The translations under genes were made by a program, and so were the position numbers. 64,000 nt of DNA from Asaia lannensis NBRC 102526. Lineage in GTDB: Bacteria > Pseudomonadota > Alphaproteobacteria > Acetobacterales > Acetobacteraceae. The notes beneath the pieces were generated by a model. That model worked only from the letters and a program-made list of their open reading frames with translations, was not told the DNA's origin and did no database searches. Each line of letters opens with the position of its first letter. Positions within the stretch are counted from its first letter, which is position 1. Below are positions 25,348 to 36,563 of the stretch, in pieces. The DNA lies in the NCBI RefSeq assembly GCF_024054035.1, contig NZ_JAMXQU010000005.1, positions 124,001 to 188,000 on the forward strand. The letters run 5' to 3'.

Positions 25348-26777
25348 GCGGGTAGCCCCCCGAGAGTGATGGGGTGTCTGTCTTCCGTTATGCCGCGCAG
25401 ACCTGTTATCGGCAGAGTTTCGGGCAGAAAACTGGAGAGGCCAGGTAAAAGCTCCGCAACGGTTCGGCGGAGGGGAGCAATCTGGCTGATGCGTGCCCGT
25501 ATCAGATCGCGATAGAAAAGCGTCGATTCATGGGCGTAACCTTCCCAGCCAAGCGCAGGCGCAGCACGTTGTGCAGCTCGGGCAAAGCCTTGCCAGAGCG
25601 TGGGTGTGTCGAGCATGCGCAAAAGGGCATCGCAAAGAGCCGTAGCAGAATTCGGAGAGACCAAGAGGCCATGGCCCAGCATGCGTATGATATCGACCGG
25701 ACCGCCGCGATCGGTTGCAATGACCGGGAGGCCGACGCTGGCGGCTTCGAGCAGGGTCAGACCGAAAGGTTCATGACGTGCAGGATTGACGAAAACGCCA
25801 TGATTTTCGGCGGCAAGACGGTACAGCCCCGCAACATCGTGCGCGGTGTGAGAGGGTGGGAGGGCAAAGACGGTCTGTAAACCGTATGAAGAGCGTATCT
25901 GCTCAAGTCGGCCAATGACACGGGCATCTTCGCTTGCAGGATGCAGAGCTTGATGCTGACCGCAAAGGATGACCAGATTGGCGCGTTCCTGCAGGTGCTC
26001 GCTACGGGCATAGGTTTCGGCAAGAAAAGCGAGGTTCTTCTTTTCGACCGGGCGCGCAATGGCCAGAATGAGCGGACGATCGGGCTGGTTGAGATAAGGC
26101 GTAAGAAAGTTGCGCCCATGACTGGTTGAGGCTGGGGGCAGTGTTGGCACGCCGGGAGCGATCATGCGCAGGCTCCTGGACGACAGCGAAACACCGTAAC
26201 GCGGCACCTGATGCGCGGCTTCGTCACGCGTCGAGACGATAACGCCATCCGCGTGATCGAGCGCCTCGCGTTCACGATCGATGCGGGTACGCAAGGCAGG
26301 GCAATCCGTTCCGCCTGCCATGAGTTTGTCGATACCCAGAGCGTGGGGCGTATAAATAACCGGTGCGCCGCTCATTCTGGAAAGGGCCTGCCCGACGAAA
26401 ACACCGTCGGAAAAATGGCAGTGAATGGCGTCGAAATGCAGGTCGGCCTGCTTTGCGAAATGGCACAATGCGTCGGCAATTTCCGGCAGACTGGCCAGAG
26501 CTTCATCTTTTTCACGATAAAGTGCGCCGGGCGGCCCCAGGCGCAGAATTGTCACCTTTTCCGAAATCTGTTCGATTGCCTGATCGTGTATGAGGCCAAG
26601 CGCCTCATTTCGGAATCGTCTTGTTGCGATGGTCACATGGTCGACATGATTGCATGCCGCCTGAGCCTGCGCGGCTTCGAGCACATAGGCGATATGACCG
26701 CCTGTGTCGGGGGTGATTCCGTAGAGTACCGGGGGAGCACGCAGGCATCCGCCCAGCGCAATGTGGAGGATATGCAC
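25344..26777 (-). CDS. Sucrose-phosphate-synthase-like GT4 glycosyltransferase
   Basis: 477 aa. The N terminus (ITPDTGGHIAYVLEAAQAQA) and the C-terminal HEPFGLTLLEAASVGLPVIATDRGGPVDII block place it with sucrose-phosphate or mannosylfructose-phosphate synthase-like GT4 enzymes. An SPS-type phosphatase domain is absent; the last 60 aa are unassigned. It is the first gene of the four-gene glycosyltransferase group, with about 740 non-coding bases upstream likely to hold the promoter. It could make sucrose-like osmolytes or act in glycan synthesis; the other three transferases favour the second. Confidence 0.82.
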   Translation of the reverse strand: MHILHIALGGCLRAPPVLYGITPDTGGHIAYVLEAAQAQAACNHVDHVTIATRRFRNEALGLIHDQAIEQISEKVTILRLGPPGALYREKDEALASLPEIADALCHFAKQADLHFDAIHCHFSDGVFVGQALSRMSGAPVIYTPHALGIDKLMAGGTDCPALRTRIDREREALDHADGVIVSTRDEAAHQVPRYGVSLSSRSLRMIAPGVPTLPPASTSHGRNFLTPYLNQPDRPLILAIARPVEKKNLAFLAETYARSEHLQERANLVILCGQHQALHPASEDARVIGRLEQIRSSYGLQTVFALPPSHTAHDVAGLYRLAAENHGVFVNPARHEPFGLTLLEAASVGLPVIATDRGGPVDIIRMLGHGLLVSPNSATALCDALLRMLDTPTLWQGFARAAQRAAPALGWEGYAHESTLFYRDLIRARISQIAPLRRTVAELLPGLSSFLPETLPITGLRGITEDRHPITLGGLPA

Positions 26778-27516
26778 GTGTCACCTCGCCTGTGGAGCGG
26801 TGTAACGTCTACAGGAGAGATCGGGTTTCTGGCCGCTGCGCAGGAAGCATGGACGGGCAGGGCCATGTGGCAATCACGCGACAGGGGTTAAGAAGCACTG
26901 GATCGGGTGGTGGGTTGGAGTATTGCTCGCCGTTGGCTGGGAAGACAGGAAACTGGAGACTTCACGTTTCATGTTGAGAATATTTGCTGACGGGAGACAC
27001 AGCCCCGGCTGCAGCGATCCGTGCGTGCGAATTCGCTTGGCTGATCGCAGACGTTTTCCTGTCAGTCGCGTCGCGCTTTCGAGCTGAGGGGGCAGTGTCG
27101 TGTGTAGCCCAATTACAAGAATACCGTCCCGCAATTATGTCAGTTTGAGCGCCCTGTTGGTTAAAACGCGATCTTTACTGTTTCAGCGACGAACGGACCG
27201 CGCGCAGGGGAGCAGGCACGAATCGCTTGGCATGCGTGATCGGACGGACAGGTTTCTGAGCAGGAGATATTTTCATTGGGGATGTTGGCGGCCCATTTGT
27301 TTTTAGTAAAACCGGATAGTTCCCTACCGAAAAGAATTTATCTGTGGAAATGTCAGGTGCCCGATGTGTCTATTATTACGCGTACATGTCTAAATCTATA
27401 GGATTGGCAGATATGTCATGAACCGGGTTGCCAATGCCTGATCGATGATTATGTGCATTAAGACGACAGACGCTTCGGCGTTCTAATTGCTTGTAAGGTG
27501 CAGTCACCCCTTGGTT
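26778..27516. other. Long gene-free region between glycosyltransferase and encapsulin loci
   Basis: About 740 bases with no open frame that resembles a gene. It should hold divergent promoters for the glycosyltransferase group and the DyP/encapsulin genes. Visible elements are two copies of TCGCTTGGC (27033-27041 and 27223-27231), the A/T-rich stretch 27295-27400, and an ACGC-ttcg-GCGT tetraloop hairpin (27470-27481) just before the peroxidase start. None can be assigned to a named regulator. Confidence 0.5.
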
Positions 27517-28545
27517 ATGCTTCAGTCTATCGATGCAAAATTGACAAGCGCCGCTATGTTTCTTGTTGTCCAGCTCGATCTGGAACAGAGAAACGCCGTG
27601 ACAACAGTCAGGAATTTGCTGGGTGACCTCTCTGCACTTGTACGCGGGGTTGGTTTTCGTATTCCCGACGGGCAGTTATCCTGCGTGACGGGTATAGGGT
27701 CGGATGCATGGTCCCGCCTGTTTCCCGGGCCGCGTCCAAAAGGGCTCCACCCCTTCCAGCCGATCGACGGTGTGTATCACGCGCCTTCAACACCGGGTGA
27801 CCTGCTATTCCATATCCGTGCGACGCGTATGGATTTGTGTTTCGAGCTTTCTGCAGCGATCGGGAGCCGTCTCGACGGGATCGGTCAGATCATCGATGAA
27901 GTTCACGGCTTCAAGTATTTCGACGAGCGCGATCTGCTCGGGTTTGTCGATGGCACCGAAAATCCTACCGGGAAGGTCGCTGAGGATTCGACGCTGATCG
28001 CGGCAGAAGACCCGGATTTCGCTGGCGGCAGCTATGTGATCATTCAGAAATATCTGCACGACCTGAAAAAATGGAATGCTATTCCTGTCGAAGTGCAGGA
28101 GCATATCATAGGGCGCAAGAAGCTTTCCGATATCGAACTGAGCGATGCGGAAAAGCCGAGCTACGCCCATAATGTTCTGACGACGATCGAAGAGAACGGC
28201 AAGCAGCTCCAGATCCTGCGTGACAACATGCCTTTCGGAAATGTCTCCAAAGGCGAATTCGGCACGTTTTTCATCGGTTATGCGTGCGATCCCGCACGGA
28301 TCGAGAAAATGCTGCAGAACATGTTCATCGGTAACCCTGTCGGCAATTATGACAGGATCCTCGATGTCAGTACCGCAGTGACGGGCGGGTTGTTCTTCAT
28401 CCCCACGTCCGGTTTTCTGGATGGCGCGCCGGATTTCGACACGGCTGCCGAGCCGACGACCGCCTCACCCTCATCATCCGGTTCCTCTTCCGCTTCGGCG
28501 GGATCGGGCTCTCTGGATATTGGCTCGCTCAAGGAAGATGCCTGA
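27517..28545 (+). CDS. DyP-type heme peroxidase, encapsulin cargo
   Basis: 342 aa. Dye-decolourizing peroxidase with the GFVDGTENP motif that carries the distal aspartate, a later histidine in KPSYAHNV as candidate proximal heme ligand, and the arginine in LQILRDNMPFG. After the domain comes a flexible Ser/Ala/Gly-rich tail (about 305-330) and the terminal GSLDIGSLKEDA, the standard targeting peptide that docks cargo inside encapsulin shells. The shell gene follows one base after the stop. ATG 27517 is the likely start, but TTG 27511, with AAGGTG upstream, is an alternative. The expected role is peroxide-dependent oxidation inside a protein nanocompartment under oxidative stress. Confidence 0.93.
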   Translation: MLQSIDAKLTSAAMFLVVQLDLEQRNAVTTVRNLLGDLSALVRGVGFRIPDGQLSCVTGIGSDAWSRLFPGPRPKGLHPFQPIDGVYHAPSTPGDLLFHIRATRMDLCFELSAAIGSRLDGIGQIIDEVHGFKYFDERDLLGFVDGTENPTGKVAEDSTLIAAEDPDFAGGSYVIIQKYLHDLKKWNAIPVEVQEHIIGRKKLSDIELSDAEKPSYAHNVLTTIEENGKQLQILRDNMPFGNVSKGEFGTFFIGYACDPARIEKMLQNMFIGNPVGNYDRILDVSTAVTGGLFFIPTSGFLDGAPDFDTAAEPTTASPSSSGSSSASAGSGSLDIGSLKEDA

Positions 28546-28546
28546 T

Positions 28547-29371
28547 ATGAATAATCTTCATCGCGAACTTGCCCCGATTTCCGACGCCGCCTGGGCGCAG
28601 ATCGAGGCGGAAGCAAAGCGCACAATTCGCCGGCATCTGGCGGGGCGTCGCATTGTTGACTGCAACGGCCCGCATGGCAACGATTTTGCGGCGGTCGACA
28701 CCGGGCGTCTCAACGGGTTGCAGAACCCGGCCGATGGCATCACGGCGGCATTACGCGACGTGCAGCCTCTTGTGCAGTTTCAGGTGCCGTTTACGCTCAA
28801 GCGTACCGAGATCGACGCGGTTGAGCGTGGCGCCCTGGATTCGGATTGGGAGCCGGTCAAGATTGCAGCGCGCAAGATTGCCTTTTGCGAGGATCGGGCG
28901 ATTTTCAGTGGCTATCGGGCTGCGGGTATCCGGGGGCTGCGCGAGTCTGCAAGCGCAGATGTCCTGACCCTTCCTGAAGATGCCCGCGACTATGCGCAGG
29001 TCATTTCCGAGGCGCTGAACACATTGCGTCTTTCCGGTGTCGGCGGTCCCTATTCGATCGTACTGGGGGCACAGGCCTATCTCGCTGTCACGAGCGGTGA
29101 CGATGAGGGCTATCCTGTGCAGAAGCATCTGGAAAGTCTGATCGATGGCAAGATCATCTGGGCTCCCGCAATCGAAGGGGCGTTCGTCCTGAGCGGGCGC
29201 GGCGGCGATTATGCCATCGAGATCGGAGAGGATTTTTCGATCGGATATCTCGACCACACGGCCGACGCCGTGCGTCTTTATCTGCAGGAAAGCTTTACGT
29301 TCCGCGTGCTGACGACTGAAGCCGTTATTGCTCTCGACATGGCGCGCGGAAATAAACAGATAACCAACTAG
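28547..29371 (+). CDS. Family 1 encapsulin nanocompartment shell protein
   Basis: 274 aa. An HK97-like encapsulin with the typical N terminus (MNNLHRELAPISDAAWAQI, then EAKRTIRRHLAGRRIVD), the central VQFQVPFTLKRTEID, and the late block YLDHTADAVRLYLQESFTFRVLT. These proteins self-assemble into icosahedral shells that load proteins bearing a C-terminal targeting peptide. The ATG is one base after the DyP stop, with AAGGA 11 bases upstream, so shell and cargo are made together. The protein is slightly longer than common family members. Confidence 0.94.
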   Translation: MNNLHRELAPISDAAWAQIEAEAKRTIRRHLAGRRIVDCNGPHGNDFAAVDTGRLNGLQNPADGITAALRDVQPLVQFQVPFTLKRTEIDAVERGALDSDWEPVKIAARKIAFCEDRAIFSGYRAAGIRGLRESASADVLTLPEDARDYAQVISEALNTLRLSGVGGPYSIVLGAQAYLAVTSGDDEGYPVQKHLESLIDGKIIWAPAIEGAFVLSGRGGDYAIEIGEDFSIGYLDHTADAVRLYLQESFTFRVLTTEAVIALDMARGNKQITN

Positions 29372-29465
29372 TCTGGTTGTAAATATAACATGGAGCATAG
29401 GCGCAGCATCACTGACGTCATTCTTCCCTGTTACATGAAATCTATAATCGAATGGAGATAACATC

Positions 29466-29708
29466 ATGTCCAATCACGCTATGCCCCACGCTGCAAGCTC
29501 CCTCCGCGATCTGGCTCGCAAGGCAATCGACTACCCGAAGCTCCTGACAAAGGAAGAGCTTATCCGGCTGGCAGAGCATGTGCTGAAGAGCGGTGAGCAT
29601 GCCACGCCCGAGGAGCATGAAATTGCAAAGAAGACGCTGCATAATCCCGAAGGCATGGAAGGCGCAGAGATCTCGAAGATGGGCGTCGTAAGCCTCAAGG
29701 ACAAGTAA
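29466..29708 (+). CDS. Small soluble protein downstream of encapsulin
   Basis: 80 aa. The start is supported by GGAG 8 bases upstream of ATG 29466. It is highly charged and probably helical (SLRDLARKAIDYPKLLTKEELIRLAEHVLKSG), with two HATPEEHE-type histidine/glutamate stretches. I do not recognise a family. The C-terminal MGVVSLKDK partly resembles the end of the neighbouring peroxidase (IGSLKEDA), so a role as secondary encapsulin cargo is possible but unproven. It lies 94 bases after the shell gene on the same strand and is followed by strong hairpins. Confidence 0.7.
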   Translation: MSNHAMPHAASSLRDLARKAIDYPKLLTKEELIRLAEHVLKSGEHATPEEHEIAKKTLHNPEGMEGAEISKMGVVSLKDK

Positions 29709-29715
29709 TACCTCT

Positions 29716-29784
29716 CACCGGTCCCGCTGGGCCGGTGGAGTAATTCCCGCTCTGATTGGCACACTTGGTGTCCAATGGAGCGGG
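29716..29784. terminator. Two hairpins between convergent encapsulin and treY loci
   Basis: The first hairpin pairs CACCGG (29716-29721) with CCGGTG (29732-29737), with CCC/GGG pairing inside. The second pairs CCCGCTC (29746-29752) with GAGCGGG (29778-29784), with ATTGG/CCAAT inside. Both lack T-runs but are very stable. They lie where the small gene and treY converge, so bidirectional termination is the likely role. Confidence 0.55.
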
Positions 29785-29827
29785 GGTGTCATGGGCAGGT
29801 TAGGCTCGTTGAGCCAATCTTCGCGTC

Positions 29828-32512
29828 TTATTGCTTACTGCGTAATAGAATATCGATCGGGGCACGCCCTTTCAGATAGCCAAGACCGGTGTCTCCGGGT
29901 GGGAGGGTGACATTGTCGTGCAGAAGGCTGTGCCAGGTGCCCTGAAGTGATAGTCTGGTATCCGTCAGCCCCTGATGCGCTACACGCAAGGCATCGTCCG
30001 GTGAAAGAGCCAGGGTAAGGCGAGGGGCGATGACGAGGCAGGCATTGCCGGCCTCCTCGCGCATGAAAATAGTAAAATGCTCGGATAATGGCCCCGTCGG
30101 TGTGAGTGACAGGTAGCGCCCGGCACCGAACAGACCGGGCAGGTCCAGACGCAATGCCAGAACCGTCTCGATAAGGGATTGCTTGACGCGCCCCGTCTGC
30201 CACTCTTCACAGCTGCTATCGAACGAGACACCGTCATCCAGAAGTCGCTCATGCAGTGCATAATCGACGGGCCGTCTGTTGTCGGGATCGACAAGACTAA
30301 AATCCCAGCATTCCCGACCCTGATAAAGATCCGGGACACCCGGACTGGTCATGCGCAGCAAAGTCTGAGTCAGGCTGTTCAGAGCGGCCGCATTACCGAT
30401 ACGCGCGACATAACTGGATAATTCCTCTCTGAATGGTGACGAGAGGCAGCCACGTGCGAAGTCCAGACAGGCTTTTTCATAGGCATCGTCAGGATTACTC
30501 CAGCCTGTTCTCGATCCTGCTTCACGAAGGGCTTTTGTCAGGTATGCATCGAGGCGTTCCGGCAAGTCTTTGAATTCATCTTGCTGAAGTGGCCAGGAAG
30601 AGATCAGGGTCTGGAAAATGAAATAGGCATCGGCAGGCACCGGGGAGGGACCGTGCGATGTCTTTTCGAGCAGACTGGACGTGCGGTCTAGCCAGCCTTG
30701 GGCGGTTTGCGGCCAGGCGGCTTCAGGCTCACTGAGAACCATCAGGCGCGCGCGTCCGTCTTCGCCCCGCTTGTGGTCATGGGTTGCGGTCGTCAGCAGG
30801 GCAAGAGGATGGTTGGCAAGACGTTCACGGTTCATGGCATGAAATGCGGCAATCGGCGCTGCAAAGCGATCGGGGCTACATCCGACATCGTTGCGCGATA
30901 ACAGGCGAGCATAGCGATAGAACGCGGTATCTTCTCCGGCTTTCGCTGTGAGCGGCGCTGTCAGATGCTCGAAGCGCTCCAGAATATCCTGACGCATCGT
31001 CGTGTCGATGCGAGCGTCGGCAAAATACTGGCAGAGCTGATCGAGGATGTTATGCTGATAGAACGGCAGGATCTGTTGTGCAGCAAGCCTGGCCTTGTCG
31101 ATGGCCCTGAAATCGGCCCCTGAATCGCCCCCATCTGCAAAATAGCTGCGATAAACCGGAAACACGATCAGCAACGCACGCAGAGCAGCGGCGAGGGCAT
31201 GGCGCGTCAGGTCGCGGTGAAGCGGGAATTCACCGGCAAGCAGCCCAACCAGCGTGTCGAAATCGCCAGCAAAGGATGTATCGAGCTTTTCCTGTCGCGC
31301 AACATGCTCAACATTCTCGAAATCGGCATCGCCCATTTCGGCCCAGAATGCGGTGATCGGCGCTTCCCCTTGCGGGTCATGCAAGAGCAGGTCGACCTGC
31401 TCGAGGTAATCATACCCCGTCGTTCCTGTTACCGGCCATTCAAGCGGCAGGATCTCGCCTTTTTGCAGGATTTTCTCGATGAAGAACGGTGCCTGCTGAC
31501 GCAATGCTTCGGGGCGCTGTCCACGCAATGTATCGAGCTTAGCCCGCAGGCGGGTACAGTATTCGGCAGGGCGTGCCAGCCCATCGACATGATCGACGCG
31601 AAGTCCGTCAATCAGTCCGTCACGATAAAGGTCGAAGACGAGTTTATGTGCGTCGTCAAAAACATCGCGACGGTCCATGCGCAACGCGACGAGCGATGTC
31701 ACATCGAAAAAGCGGCGCCAGTTGATCAGATCGCCCGCCACGCGCCACCAGGCGAGGCGATAATGCTGGGCATCGAGAAGCGCCTCGAAACGCTCGCGGC
31801 CGGGTTTGGTATGAGGGTCGAGCAGGCCGTGTATCCGCTCGATGAGCGCTGTTCCGTCGCTCGATAAGGCAAAGGCATTGTCTATGGTCTGTGGCGCGGG
31901 GCCGTCCGCATCCATCAGGAGCGCGGCCTCACTCTCGGGTGAAAGAGGGAAGCGCTGCTCACCATAGAAGAGCGCTATGGCTCCTTGACCTGTTCGGAAA
32001 GTCTGGCCGTTGGGAGTGGTCCCATCAAGGGGTGCCTTGTTGAAATCGACCTTCAGTTCACCTGCATCGAGCAGATCGACCAGGGGCGAGCCGAGAAACG
32101 GGAGGAGAACCTTGTGCCGGAGGCTGGGTTCGGCAGGTGACCAGTCGATATCGAAATGCTGGGCATAGGCGCTGGTTTCGCCATTGCGCAGCACATCCAT
32201 CCACCATCCGTTATCCGGGCCGACACCCATATGATTGGGTACGATATCCAGAATCAGCCCCATGCCTTTTGTGCGCAGCGCAGAGACGAGCCTGCAGAGC
32301 CCCTCCAGACCACCGCGGTCGGGATCGATCCTGTGGCAATCGATGGTGTCGTAACCGTGCATGGAGCTAGGCGTGGAGGCAAGAAGTGGAGAGGCATAGA
32401 GATGGCTGATGCCAAGGCCCCTGAAATAGGGGATCAGGGGAATTGCCTGATCGAAGGTGAAATCGCGATGAAACTGCACACGCAATGTGGCGGTCAGCGG
32501 AAGGTTTTTCAT
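29828..32512 (-). CDS. treY: Malto-oligosyltrehalose synthase
   Basis: 894 aa. A GH13-type enzyme that turns the reducing-end alpha-1,4 bond of maltodextrins into the alpha,alpha-1,1 bond of trehalose. It has the family start LRVQFHRDFTFDQAIPLIPYFRGLGISHLYASPLL, the nucleophile block DGLRVDHVDGLARP, an acid/base region at FFIEKIL, and TTATHDHKRGEDGRARL, diagnostic of TreY. The protein is cytoplasmic, with no signal peptide. Its ATG overlaps the treZ stop (ATGA), and TreZ then releases trehalose from its product. It is the last gene of the glgA-glgB-treZ-treY group. Confidence 0.95.
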   Translation of the reverse strand: MKNLPLTATLRVQFHRDFTFDQAIPLIPYFRGLGISHLYASPLLASTPSSMHGYDTIDCHRIDPDRGGLEGLCRLVSALRTKGMGLILDIVPNHMGVGPDNGWWMDVLRNGETSAYAQHFDIDWSPAEPSLRHKVLLPFLGSPLVDLLDAGELKVDFNKAPLDGTTPNGQTFRTGQGAIALFYGEQRFPLSPESEAALLMDADGPAPQTIDNAFALSSDGTALIERIHGLLDPHTKPGRERFEALLDAQHYRLAWWRVAGDLINWRRFFDVTSLVALRMDRRDVFDDAHKLVFDLYRDGLIDGLRVDHVDGLARPAEYCTRLRAKLDTLRGQRPEALRQQAPFFIEKILQKGEILPLEWPVTGTTGYDYLEQVDLLLHDPQGEAPITAFWAEMGDADFENVEHVARQEKLDTSFAGDFDTLVGLLAGEFPLHRDLTRHALAAALRALLIVFPVYRSYFADGGDSGADFRAIDKARLAAQQILPFYQHNILDQLCQYFADARIDTTMRQDILERFEHLTAPLTAKAGEDTAFYRYARLLSRNDVGCSPDRFAAPIAAFHAMNRERLANHPLALLTTATHDHKRGEDGRARLMVLSEPEAAWPQTAQGWLDRTSSLLEKTSHGPSPVPADAYFIFQTLISSWPLQQDEFKDLPERLDAYLTKALREAGSRTGWSNPDDAYEKACLDFARGCLSSPFREELSSYVARIGNAAALNSLTQTLLRMTSPGVPDLYQGRECWDFSLVDPDNRRPVDYALHERLLDDGVSFDSSCEEWQTGRVKQSLIETVLALRLDLPGLFGAGRYLSLTPTGPLSEHFTIFMREEAGNACLVIAPRLTLALSPDDALRVAHQGLTDTRLSLQGTWHSLLHDNVTLPPGDTGLGYLKGRAPIDILLRSKQ

Positions 32513-34272
32513 GCGCTTTTCTCCAGTCCGGCCACAAGACTGCCGGGTGGCAGCTCTTCTACTGTGCGTCTTGCTGCCGAGCTATAGAGCAATGTCTCAG
32601 GCTCATCGATTTTGCAGGTTTCATGCTCGGACAGATTGAGGGCGATGGAGAGGATCGTTCCATCATCGAGTGTCCAGCGCGCCAGCACCGATTTGTCGCC
32701 GATGACGGTGGCGCCGATGCTATGAACATCGTTCAGTCTGGGCACGAGCCAGCGCTTGCGCAGGGCAAGAAGCGTATGCGTGCGATCGAGCCAGATGCGG
32801 CCGTCAAGTGTTGCCCTCTCCTCACGATCCGGACGGGAATGGTCGAAAGTCGAAAGGGCATTCGGGTCAGGGATGGTCTTGCGCTTTTCCGGATCCTGGA
32901 ACGACGCGAATTTCGCAAATTCCTTGCGTCTGCCCTCTCTCACCGCATCGGCGAGTTCGTCGTGAAAATCGCAGAAGAACAGGAAAGGTGTCGTGCAACC
33001 CCACTCCTCGCCCATGAACAGCATGGGCACCATCGGGGAGAGAAGCAAAAGGGCATAGACGGCATGAAGGGCATCGGGTCTGGCGAGCGAAATCAGTCTT
33101 TCGCCCAGGGCGCGATTACCGGTCTGGTCGTGATTCTGCAGAAAAAGAATGAATTTCGTTGCGGGCAGATCGCCGCTTGGCATGCCGCGCTTTTTGCCTG
33201 AATATGGATTGACCTCACCCTGATAGGCAAAGCCCTCATGCAGGACACGTGCCAGGATTTCTGTCGGGTTATCGGCGAACATTTCATAATAACCCTCCTT
33301 CTCGCCAGTCAGCATGACATGCAGGACGTTATGACCGTCATCGTTCCACTGCGCAGTGTAGCCGTCGCGCAAAAGTCCTGCGTCGTTATTCTCGTTTTCA
33401 AGAATGAGATGGACGTAACGACCGGGTTCGACCGTCTCATTCACGCGCTGGCGCAGCTTGCCGAACCACGCATGGTCTGTAATGGCTGAGGCAGCGTCTA
33501 TGCGTACGCCGTCAAAGCGGAATTCCATGAGCCAGTAGAGCACATTGTCGATAAAGAAATCGGCGACCTGAGGTTTGGCGAAGGCAATGCCTGTGCCCCA
33601 GGTGGAATTGTTTTCCGTATCGAAAAAATCCTCCGCGTATTCGTGCAGAAAATTCCCGTCCGGTCCGAAATGGTTATAGACCACATCGAGAATGACCATC
33701 ATGCCTTTGGCGTGAGCCGTATCGACAAGACGCTTGAGAGAATCCGGGTCGCCATAGGCCTGAGTCGGTGCGTAAGGCAGCACGCCGTCATAGCCCCAGT
33801 TACGCGTACCGCCGAAGCTGTTGACCGGCATGATCTCGATAGCGGTGATCCCGAGCGCCTTGAGTTCGTCGATCCTGTTGCGTACCCCGTCAAAGCCGCC
33901 CATCAGACCGGCATGCAGCTCGTAGATCACGGCTTCCGTCCAGGGGCGACCGTTCCAGTCTGTGGTCTTCCATTGATAGCTTTGCGGATCCGTCACCACG
34001 CTCGGCCCATGCACGCCGTCCGGCTGGTCTTTGCTTGCCGGATCGGGAACGGCCAGATCTTTGCGCACACGATACATGTAGCGCGCATTGGAAGCGCATT
34101 GCGTGTTGAGCACGAAAGTACCGTCCGCTTCGCGCGTCATGGGCTGGGGTGCTTCGGACTCGATTTCGAGACTGACCGTTTCACAGGATGGCGCCCAGAG
34201 CGCGAAACGGGTGGTTCCGTCGCTCTGGGGGGTGGCACCGAAACGGGTCGGATAGAGATACGCTTTATGCAT
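32509..34272 (-). CDS. treZ: Malto-oligosyltrehalose trehalohydrolase
   Basis: 587 aa. An N-terminal beta-sandwich (RFALWAPSCETVSLEIE) precedes a GH13 barrel with VILDVVYNHFGPDGNFL, the nucleophile block FRFDGVRIDAASAI, the glutamate in HLILENENNDAG, and FLQNHDQTGNRALGER. It releases free trehalose from the terminus produced by TreY. It overlaps treY by 4 bases and follows glgB by 23 bases. Together the pair lets stored glucan be turned into trehalose, a common osmotic and desiccation protectant. Confidence 0.95.
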   Translation of the reverse strand: MHKAYLYPTRFGATPQSDGTTRFALWAPSCETVSLEIESEAPQPMTREADGTFVLNTQCASNARYMYRVRKDLAVPDPASKDQPDGVHGPSVVTDPQSYQWKTTDWNGRPWTEAVIYELHAGLMGGFDGVRNRIDELKALGITAIEIMPVNSFGGTRNWGYDGVLPYAPTQAYGDPDSLKRLVDTAHAKGMMVILDVVYNHFGPDGNFLHEYAEDFFDTENNSTWGTGIAFAKPQVADFFIDNVLYWLMEFRFDGVRIDAASAITDHAWFGKLRQRVNETVEPGRYVHLILENENNDAGLLRDGYTAQWNDDGHNVLHVMLTGEKEGYYEMFADNPTEILARVLHEGFAYQGEVNPYSGKKRGMPSGDLPATKFILFLQNHDQTGNRALGERLISLARPDALHAVYALLLLSPMVPMLFMGEEWGCTTPFLFFCDFHDELADAVREGRRKEFAKFASFQDPEKRKTIPDPNALSTFDHSRPDREERATLDGRIWLDRTHTLLALRKRWLVPRLNDVHSIGATVIGDKSVLARWTLDDGTILSIALNLSEHETCKIDEPETLLYSSAARRTVEELPPGSLVAGLEKSA

Positions 34273-34295
34273 CAGTGCCTCCTGTCGGGGGATGA

Positions 34296-36527
<2,232 letters not shown>

Positions 36528-36563
36528 TGAATGTTTAGTCTCGCCTCAGGAGAAGGAATATAA

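Noticed and set aside
27033-27231. Two copies of TCGCTTGGC as an operator pair
   Set aside because: Nine-base repeats 190 bases apart are likely by chance and not phased with a promoter.
26874-27306. Two short open frames in the 740-base gap before the DyP gene
   Set aside because: No ribosome sites, no family features and biased composition; treated as non-coding.
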